DNA of 64,000 nucleotides from Paragordius varius (taxonomy: Eukaryota > Nematomorpha), in contig OZ176054.1 of assembly GCA_964247055.1 (NCBI GenBank), positions 9,362,001 to 9,426,000 of the forward strand, given 5' to 3'. Under the pieces are notes generated by a model. The model saw nothing but the letters and a program-made list of their open reading frames with translations. It searched no databases and was not told where the DNA came from. A program made the position numbers and the translations under genes. Positions 1-10,546 of this stretch are shown piece by piece. How positions within the stretch are numbered: the stretch's first letter is position 1; every line of letters begins with the position of its first letter.

Positions 1-1045
1 ATGGATCTGTGGTTGAACGATTATAAGTGGTGGGTACAACCGATTCCATCGGTAAATTTGAAGTTTGTTGAGATGATACGTTTGGTTGAGGTGATACGCT
101 TTTAGAAACGTTTCTAAATCTTATGGACGCTTCATTAGTTATATTACAATTTTTTATCATAAAACTTGTTGTGGGCACTTGGACCTTATTTTGTTCCATA
201 ATAATGGGAATTTCGTTTTTAATACGATTAAATTTTTTGCTTAAAGTTAATTTCGCTATAGTGTATCCGTTGGATACAATTATAAGAATATATGGTAAAA
301 CAAATATGAGTGTTATAACAAACGCATGATATATTTGGAAATAATGTTGTAATTTTGGGTTTAAAGGTATTACTGAAAATTTCGTTGATAATTCCACATA
401 AGTTTCTTTATCTATATAATCTTTGATGGGTTCTAGGTTATTGTAAAACGCATAAGGAATAATAAGGATGAACGATATTAACACAATAAATCCAATAGTG
501 ATTTTGACCAATCCTAAACTATGTTTACTTTGAAAATGATGGTATTGTACGGGATAATTAATAGCAGTAAAAATATCAATGTTTGCCAAAACTATTATGT
601 AATTGGAGGCAGAAAAGCCCACGTAGGAGACTTTAATTTTTCCAATAATAATTGCTATATAAATATGTTCGGTGTTCCTAAAGCAATCACTCCTATACAT
701 AACACGAATTACGAAATGGGGAATAACCGTTAGACAGACCAGTAAACCCATAATACACAATGATGTAAGATAAAATCGATTGATTTTTTTATAGGAATGT
801 CGGATTTTAAATATATCACATCGTTTAACATTTAGGGATAAAATTAGAATAATGTATCCAACAAACCCTAAAGAGAGGGCCGATGCATAAAGTACAGGGT
901 ATATCCATTTTCCTTCTAAATCCGCGGGTGTATTAATTATGTTTATAATCGTTTCATTGGTCGGTATATGCAAAATGGTTTTATTATCATCGTATTGGCT
1001 AATGTTACTGACATTTAGGTGAACAACATTTAACGTCAAATTCAT
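1..1045 (-). CDS. Class A-like seven-helix receptor, paralogue A (3' end cut by window)
   Basis: Reading down from an ATG at 1045, the minus strand stays open for 348 codons to the window edge, so the C-terminus is missing. It begins MNLTLNVVHLNVSN and is collinear with the receptor at 10547-11824, matching at most positions. Visible are an N-glycosylation-rich N-terminus (NVS, NKT, NET), helices 1-5, and most of the third intracellular loop. Helix 3 ends NIDIFTAINYPVQYH, the position of the DRY box of rhodopsin-like receptors, but reads DIF. Helix 5 has the family-typical proline (VLPYILII). There is no intron in the coding part and no disabling change, so it is probably functional. The ligand cannot be inferred; a peptide or small-molecule receptor is the generic guess. 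The two short plus-strand reading frames inside it are antisense shadows. Confidence 0.85.
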   Translation of the reverse strand, partial: MNLTLNVVHLNVSNISQYDDNKTILHIPTNETIINIINTPADLEGKWIYPVLYASALSLGFVGYIILILSLNVKRCDIFKIRHSYKKINRFYLTSLCIMGLLVCLTVIPHFVIRVMYRSDCFRNTEHIYIAIIIGKIKVSYVGFSASNYIIVLANIDIFTAINYPVQYHHFQSKHSLGLVKITIGFIVLISFILIIPYAFYNNLEPIKDYIDKETYVELSTKFSVIPLNPKLQHYFQIYHAFVITLIFVLPYILIIVSNGYTIAKLTLSKKFNRIKNEIPIIMEQNKVQVPTTSFMIKNCNITNEASIRFRNVSKSVSPQPNVSSQQTSNLPMESVVPTTYNRSTTDP

Positions 1046-1145
1046 TAGGTTAGTTAATCCTAGATATATTTTTGTATTGATATTTAATTACGCAAATAAT
1101 TATCCAAATATCTTACTAAGCTAATATAATGCTTGTATGTTAATT
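1046..1145 (-). promoter_or_regulatory. Upstream region shared with the receptor at 10547
   Basis: On the minus strand the bases before this ATG contain AGTAAGATATTT followed about 15 bases on by GTAATTAAATATCAATA. The same two blocks in the same order precede the receptor at 10547. They could be a promoter kept in both copies, or just flank carried along in a fairly recent duplication. Confidence 0.5.
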
Positions 1146-1701
1146 AATAACCAATATCTTATATCACATAATTGATATGTCGTATTTATATAAAAATTTC
1201 ATATTTCTTATATGGTTTATACTCTATTATATTAACCTGGATTTTTAGTAAAACGATCATAGAGCATAAATTTAATATTAAAACTTCAAGACCTTTTGGG
1301 GTAGTTTTTCATCCTAAAGTGATTTAATATTTGAATATCATAAAAAGTATTTAAGGTAGGCCGAATTTAATTTAGCCTTTTGTGAGCATAATACAAATTT
1401 TTTAAAAATAAGCCTTTTGCGCGCATAATACAAAAATTTAAATTGTAGAGATATCCTCATCTCAAACTTTTTTGCCGCCATTTTTTATATAATTTTTAAA
1501 TTGCTAATACAACAGGTGAATATATCTATATTATGGTTAGAGAATGTAATTAACTTTAGTAATTCAGGTAGTAGTTTCTTTGCAAGCTAATGTCATCGCC
1601 GAAAAAGTCGAGTTTGATAAAAATTAGTTAATTATTTCACATTTTGTTAAAATATGGATATTTTTTACAATTTTTGGAGGAAATATTCAAGAGTATGCTT
1701 A
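1146..1701. other. Intergenic AT-rich DNA
   Basis: No gene seen. A short direct repeat, AGCCTTTTG..GCATAATACAAA, occurs at about 1372-1398 and again at 1411-1436. A block near 1470 (TCAAACTTTTTTGCCGCCATTTTTT) has relatives at 31738 and, more loosely, inside the repeats at 52 and 57-59 kb. Confidence 0.4.
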
Positions 1702-2870
1702 AACACTTCAAGATGGTCCTTGACACTTGAAGTTAGTCCTCTTGTACATCTCAAGTTGGTTTTTAAACTTCAAGTTGGTCCCTGAACACTTCAAGATGGT
1801 CCTTAAAGTTTTTAAATTTGGATTTAACCATAATTTTTGCATGTATTTTTTTATTTTATTTTTTTAACCTATTTTCTTTATTTATATATTTATTCAATAA
1901 AAATAAATTTTTTTATTCACAAAATTTTTTTTTCTTTCAAACTTAACAAAATTATTAAATTATAAATGTTATGTTAAATTAAAAAAAACAGAATACTTAT
2001 ATATTTTTAATTCGTGTTAAAATCTTATAAATATTTAAAGTAGTTTATAAAAAATTAATAAAGAAATGTTTTTGAATGATTAAAAGTTGATATTGAGTAA
2101 GTTAAAAATGATAAAATAGATGAATGTTACACGATTTGATTGATAAAAATTAAAAAAAAACAAAAATGTTAAAGGACCAACTTAAAGTGTTCAAGGACAC
2201 TCTTAAATTCCAAATGGTGTATATATTACAGTCTTAATAAGGACACGCACATTATCTGAAACTAATCAATTCCTATGTTAATACGCTTGAAGTATACCAC
2301 GGTATTTTCCGTGTCATCATTTTATCGAGTCATAAGGCGTCTGCAACTATAATACTTTGTTAAACTACCATCTGTCGATCTTAAAGTGTCTTTTGACTTT
2401 TTTGTCTTGTTTTTAACTTTTATCAATTAAAGGGTATATCATCCATCTATATTATCGTTTTTAACCTATTTTCTATTATTTACAATAAATTTTAAATCAA
2501 TATCAACTTTTAATCATTGAGAAACCGTATATCTTTATTAATTTTTAAAATTATTTTGGATATTTATACTATTTTAACATGTAATTAAAAATATAATTCT
2601 GGGTTATTATTTACAATTTTTTTAAAACATTTAAAAGTTAATAAGTTAATTGGAAAAAAATTTAGTTTGAAACAAAAAAGTGGTTTTTGAATAAAATTTT
2701 TTATTTTGAAATGAATATATATATATATAATAAATAAAGATAGGTTAAAAAAATAAAATAAAAAAATATATGTAAAAATTATGGTTAAAAATCAAATTAA
2801 AAATTTTAAGGACACACTTGATGTGTTGAAGGACCATTTTAAAATGTTCAAGGACCAACTTGAAGTGTTG
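1702..2870. mobile_element. Foldback-type element with nested inverted repeats
   Basis: The left end has several copies of AACACTTCAAG(A/T)TGGTCCTT and the right end has the reverse complement, AAGGACCAACTTGAAGTGTT, repeated. Inside that, 1816-1905 pairs with about 2690-2800, and 2070-2130 (GATTAAAAGTTGATATTGA) pairs with 2440-2520. The whole block can fold on itself. No protein is encoded. The motif also occurs at 2171-2205, so two foldback units may be nested. The class is not identified. Confidence 0.6.
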
Positions 2871-2911
2871 TTAGTTGTGAGACACAATAAAATGTTTTTG
2901 ACATTTGCTTT

Positions 2912-2985
2912 TTAAGCAAAGTCACGGTGGATCTAAATACATTTATCATTATTCATTATATAATCTTCTTCACATACATTTCTAT
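2912..2985. repeat. LINE 3'-tail-like repeat, copy 1
   Basis: TTAAGCAAAG..CGGTGGA followed by CATTTATCATTATTCATTATA and ATCTTCTTC matches 9629-9711. It lies just beyond the 3' end of the minus-strand LINE at 3060-5640, so it is probably that element's 3' tail. Confidence 0.5.
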
Positions 2986-3059
2986 AACGATATATTTTAG
3001 CATTTTTCAGGCTTGAATAAAATTTTTGTTGCTAAGGTCGATTCCGACTAACTCCAACA

Positions 3060-5640
3060 TTCAAAATATAACTTCTTCATTCATTACGAATACCAGATCT
3101 AGCGTTTAGTTTGATTGGTTGGTTTCTTTGAGGATGTTATCCATCCAACGAGTTCGTCTTCTTCCTCTTTTCCACTCACTTTTCCTAGCATCAGTGACTT
3201 TTCAAGTGAGTTGGTTCTCATAATGTGGCCAAAAAAAGATAGTTTTTGCCATATTAAGTTAGAAGTGACATTTCCGGGTTAACTTTATTCAAAATAGTGG
3301 TGTTAGAAATTTTGTCTGTCCATATTTGGAGAAGTTTCCTCCAAACCCATAATTCGAAAGAATTTATTAGTCGTTTGTCATATTTTTTAGTGTCCAACTT
3401 TCCCCCTATACAGGAATGTGGGGAAAACTGTAGCCTGATTAATCTAATTTTGGTTTTTAGTTTGATGTCATGTAACGTCCAAATCTTGTTATATTTGAAT
3501 GTGACTGCTTTTGCGATGGCAATTCTTCGTTTTTCTGGAGTGGAGTTGTTGTCATTGTTTATAATGCTGACCAAATACGTGCAACTGTTTACCGTTTCCA
3601 TCTTATTACCGTTGAGGATTAATATATTAGTTGTTTGAGCCGGGTTGATTTGCACAACTTTTAATTTTTTAAAGTTGATATTTAATCCGAATTTATTAAA
3701 TTCAGTTTTAAACACTTGCAAGGCTTGCGATAATGTATCTACACTGTCTGCGAATAGGACTGTATCATCCGCGTAATAAACGGATGTAAGGTTTCCACTC
3801 CATAAATTTCTGGATGCATTCGAGGTATTCGTTAAAAAGAAGGGGATAAAACGCATCCTTGGCATAGGCCGACTTGTACCTTACATGAATCAGATATACC
3901 GTGAGGTGTAGATATTACGGCCGTGAAATTTAAGTAAATTGAGAATATGACGTTGATTAGATGTGTTGATACTCCAAGTTGTTTAGGGATGTTCGTAATT
4001 TATTGTGTTGGATGGAATCAAATGCTTTAGAAAAATCGACAAAGCACATGTGCAGTTCTTTGTTGAATTCAATGTGTTTCTCTAGTATCCACCTCATAAT
4101 GCATATCATATCTCGGCATCCTCTACCTTTTCAAAAACCAGCCGGAATCGTGGATATCTCGGGGTCAAGAATGGTATTTAGTCGAAACTGTATTATTTTT
4201 AAGGAAACTTTGGACACCTGGTTAATGAGCGCTATGGTGCTATAGTTGTCGCACAGCTCTGGATTACCCTTTTTTAAAATAGGAATCATAATTGATGTGC
4301 ACCAATCCTCAGGAATTTTTTCCATCTCAAATATGTTTTGAAATAATTTTTACGTTGTATAGTTAACCTATGTGTTTAAGCCAGAGTTTGCGGATTTCGT
4401 CTTTTTCAGTGACGATTGAGTTGTTGTCGTTTCTCATAGGTCCCTTGTAAAAAGCTTTTTTGTGTGAAATAATATTGTTTGTATGGGCAAAAAATGTTCG
4501 GTTATTTTTGGCGTCTGTTTCTAATTTTTCACACAGTTGGTCATAATAATTATTTTTGTCCTCTCTTACACTCTTTTGTTTAGTTGTTTGTACTCATCCC
4601 ATTTGCATATGATTTTGGATTCTCTACATTTTTCTGCGATCTCAAGACTTTTTGTTGACAATTTTATATTTTATTTAGTATGTTTGAGAGGCTGTATAAA
4701 TTCGTCGGCTGTAACTCTGCAGATTGTGTGTATAGCTTTCTAGAAGAAATTTATATTCTGATAGTTTTCGGAATTATGATTAAGACACTCGAAACGATTT
4801 GATAAAGCGGTGCTTAACTTGTCGTCGATTGTATCATAATCTAATCTTGTTCTGGTGGGTTTGGATATTTTGGGGAGTTGTAATTTAATGCAGTTTGGCG
4901 ATAAATAGGTTGTGGTCGCTGTAGCAATCCGATCCTGGTAGGCATTTGACATTATGAAAGAACTTTTATATTTTACCATACCTAATATGAAGTCAATTTG
5001 GTTACGGTATCTTTGACACGGGGAACACCATGTTTATAGACGTCGTTCGGACTGTTTAAAAAAGGTGTTTGAAACGAAGAAACGATGATTAGCCCAAAAT
5101 TCAATCAATCTATCTCTCTCGTTTTTTATGCCCAAGCCCATGCCACCCGTCATAGGAGATGTTTTGTCTTTTCCTATGATTGAATTGAAATCGCCTAAGA
5201 TAAATATGATATCTTTTTTTGATATTTGGGAAATCGCCAAGTCGAGATCACTGTAAATTTTTTTAACAGTCGTCATCGCATTAAGAGGAGGTAGGGGCGT
5301 AAATTTTAAAGATTGTAATGGGTTGAGGGGTTGTTTGTATGCGGATTGCAATTATACGCTCATTGATTGGATTAAAAATGTCAGATAAATTAGCTAGCTC
5401 TTTATTCATTATTATACCGCCGTTGTATTTTAACGAGTAATGGCCGGTTTAATAAAGTATATGATTGTCAAATTCTAAAGTTCCGGTAGAAGGAATGTGG
5501 GATTCTGAAATTCCTAGTATGTCAATTTTATGCTTGGTCATTTCGTTAACTACTATATCTAATTTATTATTGTTGTAAGCTCCGCGTAAATTCCACGGTT
5601 CGTAACGGATGCTGAGGTTACGTGATTTCAATATTAACAG
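3060..5640 (-). mobile_element. Broken RTE-like non-LTR retrotransposon (LINE)
   Basis: In 5'-3' order on the minus strand: an APE-type endonuclease start (WNLRGA, then DILGISESH, about 5630-5450); the endonuclease GDFNSIIGKD motif near 5200; and RT fragments with IPEDWCTSIMIPILKKGNPE (about 4325-4250), YYADDTVLFAD (about 3780) and FELWVWRKLLQIWTDKISN (about 3330). At about 3230-3110 there is a C-terminal FFGHIMR..LEKSLMLGKVSGK region that runs on in another frame as a basic RGRRRTRW-like stretch. The FGHIMR..L..MLGK..GK tail is typical of RTE/BovB elements. Several frameshifts and stops separate the fragments, so this copy is dead. Its 5' end is not well defined. Confidence 0.85.
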
Positions 5641-5899
5641 AATGTGCTTAGAATGAGAGAATGTGATGAGAAATATGTTAAGGATAGGTAAGGAATATAA
5701 TATAAATATGTCTAATGTTCGGATATTGTTTTTGGTAAAAAAGGTCGATTAGAGATGGGTAGGTATACCGTACCTTTCCCTCTCGATTAAAAGCATATCC
5801 TAAAATATAAGTTCAAAGACCTTCTTCTATTTTTACTAAAACTATGCTAAGAAAAGCGCAAGATTTAGTTAGAATAAATTACATATAATAAAATAAATC

Positions 5900-8250
5900 T
5901 ATATATTTATAAAAATAGAAAGCGGTGGCATTGTGATCTGTTTCTGGAAAACCGGTAGACCCATTTAAAACCAAATGTCGAAAAAATATAATCATTAATG
6001 AATTCCCCCACAATAGCTTCGCCCTTTTTTTGAATTAGGCCCCCAGTTCTGGCCCACCCCATGTAAAAAACGGTTTTTTTTTGAAAAACAGAAGTCCACA
6101 AAAATCGTGTCTTTGAGACAATTTTCCCGAAAACGTGTTAATCCATTCGATTTCAAATATGATTTTTTTTACTTATTTTCGATTCGAACATAGTCGGCTC
6201 ACTTTATTAATTTAGGCCCTCTTTTTACCCGCTCCCCCTGTAAAATGCCATTTTTTAAAAAAATTAAGTCCACAAAAATAATTTTATGAATCTAATTTTC
6301 GCCCAAAGTATGAATCCGTAAATTTTTTTATGAGGATTCGGGGTATTCCCTGTTAAAAGGCAATAATTTTAGCCAAGAGATTATTTAATGATAGCTGCTG
6401 AGTAAGGAGATACCTGCTAAAAACTGACCCGTCATATCAATAAGCGTGCCTTTATGGCTAAATTTGAGATCTATCAGGCCATATGAATTCAATAGCTGCT
6501 TAAAATATTACCCGTAAAAGGCAAAAATTTAGGTCGTGCGGTTTTTTAAAATTAGCCGTTAATTAGGCCCTTCGCGCCCTGAAAAATGCGCTACCATAGA
6601 ATGATTTTTTTAGTTTTGAGGCAATTTTTCCAAAAACTAATGAGAACATATGGAATCAATAATAATTCCAGGTATTCTCCGTAAAAAGGCAAAAATTTTA
6701 ATCAGGCGCTTTTTTGTATCAGCCTTGAGCAGGGAGCTACCCGCCTAAAACTGCGCCACCATATCGAAATTGCGTTGTTAAGTTATTAAAAAAATTATCA
6801 GGCCATATAAGTTTAATAAGGGCCTAAAATACTGTCTGTAAAAGATTTTTGAATTAGCTGTTAATTAGGCCCTTTAAGCTCTAAAAAATGCGCTATCATT
6901 GAACTATTATTTAGTTTTGAAGCCATTCTTCCAAAAACTATTAAGAACATATGGATTCAATGATGATTCCAGGTATTCCCCTATAAAAGCAAAAGTTTTT
7001 ATGGAACGTCTTTTATATTGGCTTCTGGGTATGGGGCTACCCGGTTACAACTGCGATACTATATCAATACAGCGTGACTTTGGAGGCGAATTTTAGGAAA
7101 TTATCAGGCCATGAGCTTGAACCTGTAAAAAGGCAAAATTTATGTAGAACGGTTTTATAAAATTACCCCTTAATTACGCTTTGCTCTAAATGCGCCACCA
7201 TAGAATGACTTTTTGGTTTTGAGGCAATTTTTCGAAAATCCCACTCCCAGGTATTACCCAAATTAAGGCAAAAATTTTAATCGAGCATTTTTTTGTGTCG
7301 CCCCTGGTAACGGGGCTAGCGGGATAAAACTGCTTCACCATATTGATATAGCATGCCTTTGGAGCCAAATTTCATAGAACCTATGAGACTATGTGATTTC
7401 AATAAGGGCTTAAAATATTTACTATTTCTTAAAAAAGAAATATTTTAGTATGGGGGGTTTTTTCAATGAGTTGCTAAGTAAAGTTTTACGCCCTGAAAAA
7501 TGCGCCGCCATAGAACAAATATTTAATTTGAAGCAATATTTTCCAGAGCTTATTGGAACATATGGAATTTATAATAATTCCAGATATTCTCCACATAAAG
7601 GCAAAAATTTTGCACGCTTTTTTATACCCTCCTCTGGGTAAGGAGCTACTCGCCAAAAACTGCGCCACTATATAGAAATTGCGTTGTTTTGGAGTTAATT
7701 TACAGAAAATCTAAGCTCATTAGCTTGAAATATTACTCGTAATTAGGTAAAAATTAAGAGAGGCGTTTTTTATTAGCCGTTGAGGATTTTATGCAAAAAT
7801 ACGCCATCATATAACGATAATTTAGTGTTGAAGTATTTTTTCGAATAACCCATGAGACGATGGTATCAAAGATGATTCCAAATATTTGCCCTATAAGGGC
7901 AAAAAATTTAACTCAGCGGTCTGAGACGCCACATAAAAATGGCGTGGTTTTTGAGCTAATTTTCAAAAAACTTAAGAAGCCATCCGAGTTCAATAACGGC
8001 TTTAAATATTACCCATAAAAAGGTAAAAATTATATTATAGAGGTTTTTTCCGTTAGCCATCTATTTGGGGCCTTTACACCAGACAATATATTAGTATGAA
8101 TGCACAGTTTTGAAAATTATATGAAGCACAGTTTTGAAATCTTATGGATTATAACTATAAAATAATGTTTTGAAATAATCCACATATATGGATCACAATT
8201 TTGTTGATCCCTTTTTGAAATAGCGCCCCCTTCACCACCACCCAAGAAGT
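5900..8250. repeat. Degenerate tandem repeat array, monomer about 160 bp (about 320 bp doubled)
   Basis: Two alternating landmarks recur. AACTGCGCCACCATAT-like blocks start near 6425, 6747, 7049, 7328 and 7657. AAATGCGC(C/T)ACCATAGAA-like blocks start near 6584, 6884, 7187, 7497 and 7795. Between them recur GTAAAAAGGCAAAAATTT and TTTTGAGGCAATTTTTCC. Spacing varies from about 280 to 330 bp, so monomers have diverged by small indels. It encodes nothing; short open frames here are by-products. Related monomers appear at 53780-54620. Confidence 0.75.
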
Positions 8251-8854
8251 CCTAAGGACTTCCTCGGGCTGCTAGCAGCACGAGATTTACGCTAGTTAAG
8301 TAATAAAAGATTTATTTATCGTTCCAACACAAATGATGCGAATGTTTTTATCTCTGTGTACGGATTGGGTTGACTAGCACAGGCCATTTTAAAATAAAAA
8401 TTACGAAAAACAATTATTTTAGATTTGTTTTTTTATATGTAATTTTAATTTTATTGCACATAAATAATCTTGATTCAGAGACCTCTGGTTGCCACAAGTA
8501 CAAAAAAATTCCAACGTAATTAATGGACTCGACAATTCGAAGCTATATACAAGATATAATATTTTCATGTAAAATATAGGTGAGATTCTACTTATGATCA
8601 TCACCTCTCCGCATAATTGATTTTATAGGTAGGGATAAGATGTTTAATCTTCTTTTTGTCATAATTTTTAACACCATTCAGAAGCAAGCTTCATTCCGAA
8701 TTCTCGTGTTCTGAAAAGATTTGTTTTTTATTAAGATTTCTGATATTTTTTATTATGAATAATTTTTATTTCTGCTGTATTTCACAATTTAGCGTCTAAG
8801 CATTTAGTTGCTCTTTCAATTTGATTTTTTATTTGCGAATATCTGAATTGTATT
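8251..8854. other. Intergenic, two adjacent short palindromes near its start
   Basis: GAAGTCC-TAA-GGACTTC (8246-8262) is followed six bases later by GCTGCTAGCAGC (8268-8279), in a locally GC-richer patch at the end of the tandem array. The rest, to the LINE piece, is plain AT-rich DNA. Confidence 0.4.
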
Positions 8855-9600
8855 TCATAAAAAGCGTTGTAAAATTTGGATATTTGCTTTTTTAGGCAAA
8901 GCCATCAGTTTAGATTTAGATGGGTTTAGCTTCAGACCCATCAAACTTGCCTCTGTAAGTCTATTTAATATATAAATCATGTCCGGATGGGATTCCGTCA
9001 AAAGAGCCGTATTATCAGCGTATCGGAGATTGCATATGGTTAGACCACCAATGCGCGCTCCAATATGTTGAGGAAATTCACAATTGCGATTTAATGTTTG
9101 ATATAAACAGGAGGGGAAGGACACATCCTTATCTCACACCTCTGAGGATAGGAAACCAGTCGGTGGAACCGTATTGTGTTTTGATCGTAGCTGTTTGTTT
9201 AGAATATAACGATTGTAACAGAACTATTATGTGGGTTACGGATGATTGTAAAATCTTCCAGAGATAGTCGTGGTTGGCTGTGGCAAATGCCATTCTGAAG
9301 TCCAAAAAACAGCAGTATACTTTACCGAATTCGTATCTCTGAATTATAGTATTAATATTGACTATATGATTTGTAGTGTCTCGCTTTGATCTAAAGACGG
9401 CCTATACGTTAGAAATTTTATAATCAATATAATGGATGAAATTTTTTGTATTATTTTGAGAAGAAGTTTGTATTTATTAGTGATACCTATTCGGTAGTTC
9501 CAACAGTGATAAGGATTACCTTTTTTTGAAGAACGGAAAGACATAGAATTTGACCCAATCGTCAGGCCAATTGTAAGTAAAGACATTTTGCAAAAGGTTT
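8855..9600 (-). mobile_element. RTE-like LINE fragment (reverse transcriptase)
   Basis: Minus-strand fragments from 9586 (SKKGNPYHCWNYRIGITNKY, the RT region before the catalytic core) to 9124-8855 (IGARIGGLTICNLRYADNTAL, the YADD catalytic box with N for the second D, then SLMGLKLNPSKSKLMA). The order and wording match RTE/BovB reverse transcriptases. Frames are interrupted and both ends are missing. Confidence 0.8.
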
Positions 9601-9628
9601 GTTAAATTGATAGGGATTCAGTGAACAT

Positions 9629-9711
9629 TTAAGCAAAGCCATGGTGGAGTTCCTTATCAAAATAGTACATTTATCATTATTCATTATAAAAAAATAATCT
9701 TCTTCCCATTT
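9629..9711. repeat. LINE 3'-tail-like repeat, copy 2
   Basis: Matches 2912-2985 over TTTAAGCAAAGCCATGGTGGA and CATTTATCATTATTCATTATA. It sits on the 5' side of the LINE fragment at 8855-9600, so it may be the tail of a separate insertion. Confidence 0.45.
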
Positions 9712-10086
9712 ATTTCTATCTGGCTTAATTTTTAATTATACTAATATATAAGTTTAAAGGATACTTGCTTCTGCTTTTTTGCTATATTTAGACTATTTTT
9801 CAAGGAAATCACAAATGATTTAAAGTTCGAATATAATAGATATGATTAAATGAATATATTAATAAAATAATATATTTACTCAGCTATATATGAGTTGTCG
9901 TCAACAAGTAAAATCCAAACACTAACTAAAAATAAATTATATAAGATTAATTATTATTTTTTTGAAAAAAATTCAATGCAGAAATATTTTTACATTATTT
10001 AAAAAATTTCAGGCGGTCACGAAATCGACCGCGGTCGACCGTTCATCCCTGCTATATAAGAATGTTAGGTGCATGGATGCTTGACA

Positions 10087-10089
<3 letters not shown>

Positions 10090-10141
<52 letters not shown>
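10090..10141. repeat. (TA)n microsatellite
   Basis: An uninterrupted TA run of about 50 bases upstream of the receptor gene. Confidence 0.95.
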
Positions 10142-10143
<2 letters not shown>

Positions 10144-10439
10144 TATTAGAACAAATTTATGTAAAAATGAATATTTTAGAGTTAATATTTGATTTATATC
10201 CAATAAATACGTTTTATAGAAAATTTTACTAACTTTTTTCAAAATATTTAACAGTATTAAATGACCATGGAAAAATCCCGACTTAATTTACACCTGTTGT
10301 ACACCATATAAAGTAAAACTTTTAGATACAAACGAGGTATCTACTTTGTTTTTGCTAAACACAATAAAAATTTATGGATTATAAAGACAAGCAAAAAATA
10401 TTTTATTAATTAATTAGATCTATTACATATTAAATAATG

Positions 10440-10546
10440 TACATGGGTTAATAATTAAAACGCAATTTTGGCTCAGTAAGATATTTAATTTATTATGTAA
10501 TTAAATATCAATATATATAATTTAACCATTTTCCCTTTGTAAAAAC
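10440..10546 (+). promoter_or_regulatory. Upstream region shared with paralogue A
   Basis: Contains AGTAAGATATTT and GTAATTAAATATCAATA in the same order as the region before the minus-strand receptor at 1045. The ATG of the receptor follows within about 50 bases. Confidence 0.5.

Noticed and set aside
123-733. Two plus-strand open frames at 123-329 and 521-733
   Set aside because: They are antisense to the minus-strand receptor that is open from 1045 to the window edge.
5907-7668. Several 60-65-codon frames on both strands
   Set aside because: They lie inside the tandem repeat array and change from monomer to monomer.
10009-10242. Minus-strand frame with a run of Ile-Tyr
   Set aside because: Translation of a (TA)n microsatellite; the same applies to 57599-57928.
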